From an uncultured Lachnospiraceae bacterium (GTDB lineage: Bacteria; Bacillota; Clostridia; Lachnospirales; Lachnospiraceae): 33,697 nucleotides of DNA. Positions 22,700 to 30,375 of this stretch are shown here, one piece after another. The DNA is taken from positions 1 to 33,697 of the forward strand of contig CANQUA010000037.1 in assembly GCA_947626915.1 (NCBI GenBank), written 5' to 3'. How positions within the stretch are numbered: the stretch's first letter is position 1; every line of letters begins with the position of its first letter. The translations under genes and the position numbers were made by a program. The notes below the pieces were generated by a model. It ran no database searches, had not been told where the DNA came from, and was given only the letters and a program-made list of their open reading frames with translations.

Positions 22700-23101
22700 T
22701 TAAAGCACAACGTTCATTTTCCAAATGACCCACAGCGTGAGCAGGCAGCCCACGCAGCAGGAAAATATCTCGGCCAGCAGCGCAAAGCAGAACGGCGCGT
22801 CAATCCCTTCTGTATTTCCGTAATAATAGCGTCCCTTGAACCACACCGCAATCGCTTCCATGACCAGAAGCACCAGCAGGAACCGCCAGCCCGCGAACAC
22901 GGAAAAAACAGCCTGGATCCAGGCAAGTGTATGCAAAATACATATCTGACAATTTGCGATGGCTACCGCTCCCATTTCCCTCCAGTCCCGGCAGCCATAC
23001 AAGAACAAATACAGTTCCTCCAGCAAAATAGACATTGCAAGCGGCCATAAAATAAGAAACAGCAGCAGCAATCCCCACGCAATGATATATTCAATATCCA
23101 T
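22700..23101 (-). CDS. Small four-helix membrane protein, paralogue of 20907-21278
   Basis: A 133-residue integral membrane protein. First helix WGLLLLFLILWPLAMSILL, then EELYLFLYGCRDWREM with a conserved loop, two central helices, and LLVMEAIAVWFKGRYYYG followed by PFCFALLAEIFSCCVGCLL. The same order of residues appears in the 123-residue protein at the other end of the module. GGAGG (23114-23110) stands 8 nt before the ATG at 23101, which is preferred over the ATG at 23116. It begins 18 nt after the oxidoreductase stop, so it is probably co-transcribed with it. Function unknown. Confidence 0.62.
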   Translation of the reverse strand: MDIEYIIAWGLLLLFLILWPLAMSILLEELYLFLYGCRDWREMGAVAIANCQICILHTLAWIQAVFSVFAGWRFLLVLLVMEAIAVWFKGRYYYGNTEGIDAPFCFALLAEIFSCCVGCLLTLWVIWKMNVVL

Positions 23102-23119
23102 CTCCTGATCCTCCATTCG

Positions 23120-24133
23120 TCAAAAACGTTTCGATCTTTTCAGGGTCTCACCAGCTGTATCGGATTCCATCGGATACACGATCCCCCACTGCCGCCGCAG
23201 TTCGTCCATCCAGCCCATGATCCGCAGCGTCTCCGCGTGCGGCATGGCCGGGCACTCGCTCCAGCCCTCCCGGATCGCCTCCGCGCAGGCCTCCACCTCA
23301 TACTCGTAACCATTGATCTGGTCCGCAGGCGGCAGATAGGAAGCGATCATTCGGCGGCCCGCATCATACACGCGGATTTCTTCCGGATTGTTGATATTTT
23401 CCACTTCCACATACCCTTTTTCACAATAGATCACGCCGCGCCGGTCGCTGAGCCCCATGGCGCTGCTGGTCAGCACGGCCATCCTGCCGTCCCGGTACGT
23501 CAGCGTAATGCTGTGCTGCAGATCCACGCCGGTTTCTCCCAGCACCACATGGCCGGAAATTTCTTTTATGTCATCCCCAAACGCCATGGACGCGAAGGTC
23601 AGCGTATAGACCCCCAGATCCAGCAGCGCGCCGCCGGCCAGCTCCGGCCGCCAAATCCGCTCCACATGACTGATCTGATAGGAAAGATTGGCCGTCAGCA
23701 TACAGGGTTTCCCGACGATTCCGCTCTCCAGCACTTCCTTCAGCGTCCTGCCCATGGGCATATAACGGGGCCAGATCGCTTCCGCCAGCAAAAGTCCCTT
23801 TTCCCCGGCCAGCGCGCAGAGCTCCGCGGCCTGCGCTTCATTGACCGTAAAGGCCTTTTCGCAAAGCACATGCTTCCCATGCTCCAGCGACAGTTTCGCG
23901 TGTTCATAGTGGTGGGAATGGGGCGTGGCCACATAGACCAGCTCCACCTCCGGATCCCGCACCATTTCCTCATAGGAACCGTAGGCTTTCGCAAAACCGA
24001 ACCGCTCCGCGAACGCTTTCGCCTTCTCCGCGTCTCTGGACGCGATCGCGTACCGCTCCATGCCGTCCATCTGCGCCAACGTCCGCGCCATGGTTCCGGC
24101 TATGCCGCCTGCCCCGATTATACCGACTTTCAT
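23120..24133 (-). CDS. Gfo/Idh/MocA family oxidoreductase
   Basis: A 337-residue NAD(P)-dependent oxidoreductase. The Rossmann fold starts KVGIIGAGGIAGTMA; VYVATPHSHHYEHAKLSLEH and GKHVLCEKAF carry the conserved catalytic lysine (EK motif). The C-terminal domain contains GGALLDLGVYTLTFA, as in dihydrodiol dehydrogenase-like and glucose-fructose oxidoreductase-like members. The substrate is probably a sugar or cyclitol. AGGAGGG stands before the ATG at 24133, so the extension to 24151 is not used. First gene of a likely unit with the downstream membrane module, although no functional link is evident. Confidence 0.88.
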   Translation of the reverse strand: MKVGIIGAGGIAGTMARTLAQMDGMERYAIASRDAEKAKAFAERFGFAKAYGSYEEMVRDPEVELVYVATPHSHHYEHAKLSLEHGKHVLCEKAFTVNEAQAAELCALAGEKGLLLAEAIWPRYMPMGRTLKEVLESGIVGKPCMLTANLSYQISHVERIWRPELAGGALLDLGVYTLTFASMAFGDDIKEISGHVVLGETGVDLQHSITLTYRDGRMAVLTSSAMGLSDRRGVIYCEKGYVEVENINNPEEIRVYDAGRRMIASYLPPADQINGYEYEVEACAEAIREGWSECPAMPHAETLRIMGWMDELRRQWGIVYPMESDTAGETLKRSKRF

Positions 24134-24226
24134 CCTGTGCCCTCCTGTCATGGATCATGATTTATTTTGAAAATGTCGTGCCGCTCTCCCCAATACTTCT
24201 ACCGCAGACAGCCGCCGCACGTAAAA

Positions 24227-25270
24227 TCATTTTTTAATCATGCTGGCGTAAAAGTCCTGCTCGCCCGCCGGAATCTTTAGCGCAGTCATGGCCTGCTGAG
24301 CTGTCCACCCCATCGTCTCCATCAGATTTGTGACAGATGCCAAGACGCCCTCTCTCAGGCCTTCTTTCACTCCTTCTTCTCTGCCTTCTTTCCTACCTTT
24401 TATAATACCTTCTTTCATTCCCTTTTCCATCTCTCTCGCCGCTACTCTATCAAGCACATGACTCATATCCTCTACCTCGCTTTCCAACTCTCTCGTCATC
24501 GCAATATCAAACTCTTCCTTCAGGATCCTCTTCTTCTCCTCCGGCCTTCTCTCCTCAGAAAGAAGGACATCCAACAGTTTCAAAATCCCGCCGTATTTCT
24601 CATCCTCCGAACCCCCAAGACAGATCATGACCGCCGTCAGCAGATCATAATTCTCCTTTTTTTCTCTCGTCTCTCCGATCAGGTTCTCCTCACAGATCCG
24701 GTATCTGACTATCGTATTCTCACGGTGCTTCGGCGGCGCCAGACATATCCAGATCGAATAGACCTTTTTGATCTTCTCGTAATGGGCGTCCGTAAACTCC
24801 ACTCCATACTGAGCAGAGATCATCCTGCTGCAATAATAGATCCCCCGCCGGATGATCGGATAGCCGGGGTAAAACTGATTCTGCGCTTCCACATTGATGA
24901 TCAGACGTATGGGCTCATCGGACCGCGGGGCCAACGCATAGAATCGGATATCATACGTGACGGTTCCTTCGTTGATCGTGCTGTCCTCCGTCTTCGCCCC
25001 TTTGATCTGCTCCCCGCCTCCCGGCTTTTCATCCGGATTCACCGCAATCCCTGCGATATAGGGTTCGCCCTCGATATATCCCGCGGCAATCTCCTTCACA
25101 TCTACATCCCGGTATTCTTCCATACAGCTCTTCATGATCCAGGCAAGGATACTTTTGTTGGCCAGAAGACGCTTACAGGCCGCGTCGTAGGCTGCTTTTT
25201 CGCCGGCAGCGGCAATGCTTCCGGCAAGTGTGTTTTCGACAATCATATATCGCACTTTGCCTCCTGTCAT
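24227..25270 (-). CDS. Rpn family recombination-promoting nuclease / putative transposase
   Basis: A 347-residue PD-(D/E)XK nuclease of the Rpn (YhgA-like) family. ANKSILAWIMKS near the N-terminus, D107 in VTYDIRFYAL and the E-x-Q motif in LIINVEAQNQFYPGYP (E128, Q130) form the core; GIYYCSRMISAQ follows. The C-terminus has the charged glycine-spaced helix (KEGIIKGRKEGREEGVKEGL) typical of clostridial members. Rpn proteins promote recA-independent recombination and are often multicopy; no terminal inverted repeats or target duplications are visible, so it is not obviously a complete element. The start may be 25270 or the ATG at 25246; AGGAGG lies 13 nt before the latter. Confidence 0.82.
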   Translation of the reverse strand: MTGGKVRYMIVENTLAGSIAAAGEKAAYDAACKRLLANKSILAWIMKSCMEEYRDVDVKEIAAGYIEGEPYIAGIAVNPDEKPGGGEQIKGAKTEDSTINEGTVTYDIRFYALAPRSDEPIRLIINVEAQNQFYPGYPIIRRGIYYCSRMISAQYGVEFTDAHYEKIKKVYSIWICLAPPKHRENTIVRYRICEENLIGETREKKENYDLLTAVMICLGGSEDEKYGGILKLLDVLLSEERRPEEKKRILKEEFDIAMTRELESEVEDMSHVLDRVAAREMEKGMKEGIIKGRKEGREEGVKEGLREGVLASVTNLMETMGWTAQQAMTALKIPAGEQDFYASMIKK

Positions 25271-25299
25271 CCCACCCGCCGCTGCCTTATGCTCTCATT

Positions 25300-25500
25300 C
25301 TACCATAAAAACGAATAAGAATCCACCTTTTTAGCGTGAGAGATTAAGTTATAACAAAAATGCAGGAGGACCGCAAATGCGGCGGTTCCTCCCGTTATTT
25401 CGGAAGAACCGCCGTAGCCAGCCGGATAACAATATGTTGATAGTTTACTATCGATTTGCCTATATTGTATAGATAAATCCGGCACTCCATCTTAATGATT
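25300..25500. repeat. Gene-free stretch with a large hairpin upstream of the Rpn gene
   Basis: CGGCGGTTC (25380-25388) and GAACCGCCG (25406-25414) form a 9-bp stem, extendable by 3 bp past a mismatch. Neither side is followed by a T-tract, so a simple terminator is unlikely. The minus strand is open for 61 codons (25300-25485) but has no ribosome site and no protein-like composition. It may be a dispersed intergenic element associated with the Rpn gene. Confidence 0.4.
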
Positions 25501-25535
25501 AGCAAATGACAATTATTCGCCGCCAGCAGAACACT

Positions 25536-26213
25536 TCATTCCGCCGCCGGATATTCATTGCACAGCAGACGATAAGGCGACTCATCCTCCTCGATCGTCG
25601 GGAATCTTCCCACCTTCTCATAGAACCGGTTATCTGTATTATCATCGTTGCACATAGATACCTCGCCAATGAGAACGTCGCCAGTTCCGCAAACTACATC
25701 AAAATCATGATACTGATGAGGCCAGAGGGTGATACTCTCGCCAGACTTCAACTCCACCCCGGTTCCCGCAGGCACGTAATAGGACCGTCCGTCGGAATTG
25801 ACCAGCACATCCGTCGCTCCCAGTTCCCCATTATCATCCTCGTAGACATGAATGATAAGCGTACCGCCGCCCCGGTTGATGATATCTTCCGACTTCTTCC
25901 AATGGAAATGCAGCGGAAAATGCTGGCCCTCCCGAAGCATCAGAAGCTTCTCAGCATAGACCTTCTTATACTTAGGATTGTTCTGATTTCCGTTACGCAA
26001 CGTGACCAGCGCAAAGCCAATTTTTTCAAAATTCCCAAGTCCGCAGTCAGTGATATCCCAGCCAAGCATATTGTCGCGGATCTCATCGTACTCATGCCCC
26101 TTTGTCTTCCATTCCTCCGGCGTCCAATAGCAGAACGGCGGAAGATGAAAGCCTTTTTCATGGACCAGCTTTTCCATGTCTCGTATGTATTGATTAATCT
26201 CTGATCGTTTCAT
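25536..26213 (-). CDS. D-lyxose/D-mannose family sugar isomerase
   Basis: A 225-residue cupin isomerase of the D-lyxose ketol-isomerase family (EC 5.3.1.15), which interconverts D-lyxose and D-xylulose or D-mannose and D-fructose. The metal site is visible: H102 and H104 in LHFHWKKSEDI, E109, and H169 in LWPHQYHDF (numbers from ATG 26213). N-terminal KRSEINQYIRDMEKLVHEKG and WDITDCGLGNFEKIG are also characteristic. Length is normal. The ATG at 26213 is favoured over 26222 by similarity to family N-termini; GAGG and GGAA precede it. It is the last gene of the sugar locus, 86 nt after the oxidoreductase, and would feed the product sugar into central metabolism. Confidence 0.9.
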   Translation of the reverse strand: MKRSEINQYIRDMEKLVHEKGFHLPPFCYWTPEEWKTKGHEYDEIRDNMLGWDITDCGLGNFEKIGFALVTLRNGNQNNPKYKKVYAEKLLMLREGQHFPLHFHWKKSEDIINRGGGTLIIHVYEDDNGELGATDVLVNSDGRSYYVPAGTGVELKSGESITLWPHQYHDFDVVCGTGDVLIGEVSMCNDDNTDNRFYEKVGRFPTIEEDESPYRLLCNEYPAAE

Positions 26214-26299
26214 AACTTCCATTACCTCAAAAACTTCCTTTCCATTTTCATGTCCTTCTCATTTAGCTTGCGTACAGTCATCGACTATACCCATCCATG

Positions 26300-27292
26300 T
26301 TAATTCCGAATATCGAGACGGTAAACCTGCTCGACGACCCGCAAAGAGCGAAGCGCCTCATCCACTGTGCAGATAATTTCCTGTCTGCCCTGTACGGCAC
26401 GCAGAAACTCGGTGTCCTCGTCGCGGAACATATCATTGCGCTTCGTCGGATATTCCCTGACATCCCATGCGCGGGTGTCAGTGGTGTACCAGGAGAGCGT
26501 CGCCCGATCCCACGAAGCAAATTCAACAATAATGGTGCCCTTTACTCCGATGAGTTCAATCTGGCGGCGGCGCGGATGCTGGTAAAAATCGAGGTGGACG
26601 GTAGCTGCCATGCGGTCCCGGAAACGGAGCAGCAGCTCGATGGAATCGGGCGAGCTCATTCCCATATCGCTGAATGATCCATACACGGCGTGAACCTCCT
26701 CCACTGGCTGACCGGAGTACCATAGCGCAAGATCGAGGTCATGCACCAGCTCGAACGCACCCGAATAGCGTGAATAATACATATTCATGTAGTTGGGCTG
26801 GATTTCGGCAAATGGCTCTCCCATGAGCGCACGGATGTTTACCAGTCTCCCGATGACTCCCTGCTCCAGCAGCTTTTTGGCCCTGAGCAGCACCTCATGA
26901 TAGCGGAAACAGAAACCGACCATCACCTGTCTGCCGCATTCATTGGCAAGGGCTTTCAGCCCGTCCACCCCATCAGTAGAGTTTGACAACGGCTTTTCGA
27001 TGAACACATGGCAGCCTGCGCGCAGCACCTTTTCCGCCATTGAAAGGTGCATGGCGGTGGGGGTGAGGATAAATGCACCGTCAAACCGTCCGCTTGCGAG
27101 CGCCGCCTCATAATCCTCCACTATCTTTACCTGCGGCAGCAGCGCCTGCATGCTCTGCCGCTGCTCGGCGCTCGGGTCGCAGGCGGTAAGATGTGCCACG
27201 CCCAGATCGGTAAGTACCTGCGCATGGCGCTTGCCGATGGAGCCGCAGCCGACGATGAGAAGATTCAGTTTGGAAAAATCGTTCATTTGCAT
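26300..27292 (-). CDS. Gfo/Idh/MocA family oxidoreductase of the sugar locus
   Basis: A 330-residue NAD(P)-dependent dehydrogenase: LLIVGCGSIGKRHAQVL (nucleotide-binding loop), FILTPTAMHLSMAEKVLRAG, and HVFIEKPLSN with the catalytic lysine, followed by GFCFRYHEVLLRAKKLLEQG. It differs clearly from the other member at 23120. GGAGG stands 9 nt before the ATG at 27292, which lies 10 nt inside the dehydrogenase gene upstream, so the two are coupled. Likely substrate is a sugar or sugar acid released from the imported glycan; together with the SDR it could epimerise a hydroxyl by oxidation and reduction (inference). Confidence 0.88.
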   Translation of the reverse strand: MQMNDFSKLNLLIVGCGSIGKRHAQVLTDLGVAHLTACDPSAEQRQSMQALLPQVKIVEDYEAALASGRFDGAFILTPTAMHLSMAEKVLRAGCHVFIEKPLSNSTDGVDGLKALANECGRQVMVGFCFRYHEVLLRAKKLLEQGVIGRLVNIRALMGEPFAEIQPNYMNMYYSRYSGAFELVHDLDLALWYSGQPVEEVHAVYGSFSDMGMSSPDSIELLLRFRDRMAATVHLDFYQHPRRRQIELIGVKGTIIVEFASWDRATLSWYTTDTRAWDVREYPTKRNDMFRDEDTEFLRAVQGRQEIICTVDEALRSLRVVEQVYRLDIRN

Positions 27293-28101
27293 GTAGAAAA
27301 ACCTCCGTCCACGACAATATTCTGGCCAGTGACATAGGCGGCCGCATCGGATGCGAGGAAAACCACCGCTCCGAGCAGATCGCAGCCCATCCTGCCCATC
27401 CGCCCCAGCGGCGTGCGGGCGGAGTAGCCGCTCACAAACGCTTCGCTCAACTCAACCTTATCAAAGCCGCCGGGAGAGATACAATTGACCGTCACTCCGA
27501 ATGGCGCCATAAACGCGCCAAGGTCGCGCGTCATACCGATGACGCCGCCCTTGGCGGCAGCGTACTCCACGGACTGTTCCATCTTGTTGGCCTGATGGTA
27601 CATATCGCGGTTTCGTCCCACGATGCCCGCAATGGAGCCTAGATTGATGATGGTTCCCTTGCCCTGCTCCTTCATATATCCGCAGGCTGCGCGGCAGCAG
27701 AAAAGGGAGCCGGTAAGGTTCGTGTCAATCATATTCTGGATTGCGGCGGGGTCGCGCTGCAGGAAATTGCATTCGCCCGCCCCGGAGCCTCCGCCCGCAT
27801 TGTTGATCAGGATATCGATGCGTCCATAAAGTGCGATGGCTTTTTTCATCAATGTTTCGCAGCTGGAATAATCTCGTTGGTCGAGCGCCAGCCCAGAAGC
27901 CTCCGCACCCGTTTCCGCATGCAGCCTACTGGCGGCATCCTCGGCGCGCGCGGCGTCCCGCGAGGTGATGACGATGCGACAGCCGTATTCGGCCAGCGCC
28001 TGCGCGATATCCCATCCAAGACCGGCCGCGCCTCCCGTGACGATTGCGGTTTTCCCCGTCAATTCGAACAGTTTATGTACAGATTTTATCATATTACTCA
28101 T
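27283..28101 (-). CDS. Short-chain dehydrogenase/reductase
   Basis: A 272-residue classical SDR. TGGAAGLG (22-29) binds the cofactor, NNAG is at 100-103, and the catalytic residues S156, Y180 and K184 are in place (YAAAK). C-terminal ISPGGFDKVELSEAF and YVTGQNIVVDGGFS are family signatures; closest types are gluconate 5-dehydrogenase-like sugar enzymes. AGGAGG lies 14 nt before the ATG with a second GAGAAGAGA closer, so the start is fairly safe. It overlaps the next gene by 10 nt. Substrate unknown, probably a sugar or aldonate. Confidence 0.88.
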   Translation of the reverse strand: MSNMIKSVHKLFELTGKTAIVTGGAAGLGWDIAQALAEYGCRIVITSRDAARAEDAASRLHAETGAEASGLALDQRDYSSCETLMKKAIALYGRIDILINNAGGGSGAGECNFLQRDPAAIQNMIDTNLTGSLFCCRAACGYMKEQGKGTIINLGSIAGIVGRNRDMYHQANKMEQSVEYAAAKGGVIGMTRDLGAFMAPFGVTVNCISPGGFDKVELSEAFVSGYSARTPLGRMGRMGCDLLGAVVFLASDAAAYVTGQNIVVDGGFSTCK

Positions 28102-28158
28102 TCTCTTCTCATTTTCCTCCTCATTTTTTTCTGATCTGATAAAAAGCAGAATCCTCTA

Positions 28159-28629
28159 TCACATATTGCTTTCCAGAATCTTTACCACAACTTTCTTAAC
28201 TTTGGAAGACGCTCCATTGGCTGCCTTCGGTTTATGGCCGTCCCACGGAAAGAAAACTATACAGTCGCCGCTATGGCACGGCACCCGGACACCCGGACAG
28301 GAGTTATCAAACAGGATCGCATCTTTCTCCGGAATATAAGGGCCGGATGGAATCAAGGCAGAAACCGGCGCATAAGTCAGGAGCTCTGTTCCGCTGACGA
28401 TACACTGTATATCGGTATATTTTTTATGAGCCTCATAGACCGCCTCTTCCCAAGGAACAGTGGTGTAGGACATGACGCTGGCATAAACCGCCTTCCCGTC
28501 GATCTCATAACGGCCGTCGGCCAGATTGGCAAGATCGCTGGATTTAAGCCATTCAACAGCCTTGACGTATCGGTCCCCTATCCCCAATGCTTTGTAAAAA
28601 TCGAGATTTTCTATCAAGTCTAAAATCAT
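28159..28629 (-). CDS. YhcH/YjgK/YiaL family protein
   Basis: A 156-residue cupin-like protein of the YhcH/YjgK/YiaL (DUF386) family. The signature EAHKKYTDIQCIVSGTE (66 onwards) and FFPWDGHKPKAA (H132) carry the metal ligands. Members act on sugar anomers or acidic sugars (for example the sialic acid anomerase NanQ) and occur in catabolic operons for sugar acids. AGAGGAGA stands 5 nt before the ATG. It begins the right-hand half of the catabolic genes, 57 nt upstream of the SDR. The 400-odd bases upstream contain only a degraded-looking reading frame (28808-29038). Confidence 0.88.
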   Translation of the reverse strand: MILDLIENLDFYKALGIGDRYVKAVEWLKSSDLANLADGRYEIDGKAVYASVMSYTTVPWEEAVYEAHKKYTDIQCIVSGTELLTYAPVSALIPSGPYIPEKDAILFDNSCPGVRVPCHSGDCIVFFPWDGHKPKAANGASSKVKKVVVKILESNM

Positions 28630-28807
28630 GCTTTCTCCTCTGCTTTTTTCTTATTTATCGTTTCCTGTTTTCACTTCTCATTCCCTTTGGTTTTCCAATG
28701 AGGTTTCCATGCGCTTTTCCCATGATTTTTTTACGCAAATTTCTCGCACATCCTGCTGCCTCCCTCCTTTTCCGTCCGACGCCCAGGCACCGCAACAAAA
28801 GGCATCT

Positions 28808-29038
28808 TTATTTCCCCAGTTTCGCCGGGAACGTCTTCTTGGAATGGTTCTCACCGTTTTCATCCAAAATCTTCTCCACATAGCAGACAACGCTGCTTAA
28901 GCCAGCCTTCATATCGTTCAATTGGGTGCGCAGCTTGAACTGGCCCTCGCTGAACACATCTGCAATGATAAGGATTGCCAGCTCAGCCGTATAGCCCGTA
29001 TCACTCCTCGCGGCCTTCTTATTCCTCCTCTTTTTTGT
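28808..29038 (-). pseudogene. Open frame without start codon, possible gene remnant
   Basis: On the minus strand a frame of about 75 codons runs to a TAA at 28808-28810 and reads RSDTGYTAELAILIIADVFS, EGQFKLRTQLNDMKAGLSSV and VCYVEKILDENGENHS, which looks protein-like (mixed amphipathic helices) rather than random. A good AGAGGAGG site stands at the right distance upstream, but the codon there is AAG, not a start; no ATG, GTG or TTG fits. I do not recognise the family. It may be the remains of a small gene with a mutated start, or a displaced fragment. The stretch 28630-28807 shows nothing. Confidence 0.35.
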
Positions 29039-29045
29039 CTTTTAT

Positions 29046-30338
29046 TTAGCAGTTTAGCAATTCGTCCATTGGTTTCCCATCGGCTCCAGATAACTCCACC
29101 CCCAAAAGCTTTGCATAAGTGGGAGCCTGATCAATCAGTCTGCCTTTGGAAACTATTACGTTTTCTTTAAAGTCCGGTCCTTTTGCCAGGAATGTTGGCT
29201 GTGGTCCTTTTGACGGCAAATAACCGTGCGTTGCGCGGCCGGAACGATAATCTGAAACATTAAAATTAGATACTAGCGGGCGTTTATAACCATCACTGAA
29301 ACCAGTATATCCATCTCCCTCCAGAACGAAAGAGAATGATCCGCTCAGATGATATTGTTGTTTCGTTTCCTCTGTTTTAAATACCTGAGTAAATCCGTAG
29401 ATACCTTCCGCAGCCATATCATTTAATAATTTAAAAACCCTATTATAAAGCTCCTGATCAGATGAATCCTTTAAATACACCATTACAGACATTCCGGCGG
29501 CCAGACACCACGCATCCCAATCTTTAATGGTTCCGTCTTCGTTCTTCTGAATCAGTCCATGATCAGCCAGAATCACATTAGGATTAAGAATTCGTTTGCT
29601 TTCCATTTGCCCATGGTCACTGGTTAAAACCAGGTTCGTATTTTCAAGCTCTCCAATATCCTCTACAGCCTGCATAATCTCCCCCAGCCATCTGTCCGTC
29701 TCTTCAACTCCCAGCCGCACCTGCTCACCGAAAACGCCATATCTATGACGATAAGCGTCAATATTGGCCGGATGAAGAAACAACACATCCGGTTTACACT
29801 TACGGATCACATCACAGGTACATTTGATGACAAAGCGGTCGCGGAAAGGATGCTGCATGATTCCTACCGGATCTATATGCTTTTCAATGATTTCTATCAT
29901 CTGATTGTTGGATCCCATCCGACCGTAAGCCTCTCTGACCGTGTCTTCCGGCGATTGAGGCCAATATTCATCAATCAGATAATCAATATCGGGATGATTT
30001 CCTGTCACCGGCCAAAAAATAGCCGCTGTGCTGTAACCCCCCTTTTTGGCAGCGTGAAAAATATCATTTTTCCACTTTACTGCCTCATAATCCCAAATCC
30101 ACGGATTCGGCTTTTTTCCAGGAGCTAATTGGAAGTTGCCGCTGATTCCATGCTTATCGGGATACACACCTGTTGACATAGTGGTATGGCAAGGATAGGT
30201 AACTGTCGGATATACAGACTCTACCTGTTCCACCATGCAGCCACCCTCCAAATATTTTTTATAATTGGGAAGTGTTTTGAAATATTCCACATCCTCCCAT
30301 ACAAAGGCATCTGCTGAAAACACAATTAATTTTTTCAT
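29046..30338 (-). CDS. Type I phosphodiesterase / nucleotide pyrophosphatase (NPP-like)
   Basis: A 430-residue alkaline-phosphatase-superfamily enzyme. The metal ligand D10 is in IVFSADAF; the nucleophile is T47 in YPTVTYPCHTTMSTGVYPDKHGI (written in two parts: YPTVTYPCHTTM, STGVYPDKHGI). Further ligands are in HPANIDAYRHRYG, LTSDHGQME and the histidine of THGYLP. NPP enzymes cleave phosphodiester or pyrophosphate bonds, for example in nucleotide sugars or phospholipid head groups. No signal peptide, so cytosolic. AGGAAAGAGGAA stands 5-10 nt before the ATG. It lies 37 nt after the MBL lipoprotein in the same operon as the sugar permeases, suggesting a phosphodiester-containing substrate. Confidence 0.88.
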   Translation of the reverse strand: MKKLIVFSADAFVWEDVEYFKTLPNYKKYLEGGCMVEQVESVYPTVTYPCHTTMSTGVYPDKHGISGNFQLAPGKKPNPWIWDYEAVKWKNDIFHAAKKGGYSTAAIFWPVTGNHPDIDYLIDEYWPQSPEDTVREAYGRMGSNNQMIEIIEKHIDPVGIMQHPFRDRFVIKCTCDVIRKCKPDVLFLHPANIDAYRHRYGVFGEQVRLGVEETDRWLGEIMQAVEDIGELENTNLVLTSDHGQMESKRILNPNVILADHGLIQKNEDGTIKDWDAWCLAAGMSVMVYLKDSSDQELYNRVFKLLNDMAAEGIYGFTQVFKTEETKQQYHLSGSFSFVLEGDGYTGFSDGYKRPLVSNFNVSDYRSGRATHGYLPSKGPQPTFLAKGPDFKENVIVSKGRLIDQAPTYAKLLGVELSGADGKPMDELLNC

Positions 30339-30375
30339 AAATTCCTCTTTCCTATAATTTATATATTGCCGTCAC

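Noticed and set aside
25300-25485. 61-codon minus-strand frame ending HAKKVDSYSFLW
   Set aside because: No ribosome site, and it spans a stable hairpin; more likely a non-coding element.
28098-28122. Four-codon upstream frame (MRRE) whose stop overlaps the SDR start
   Set aside because: It may aid translation coupling, but four codons in an A/G-rich leader are easily produced by chance.
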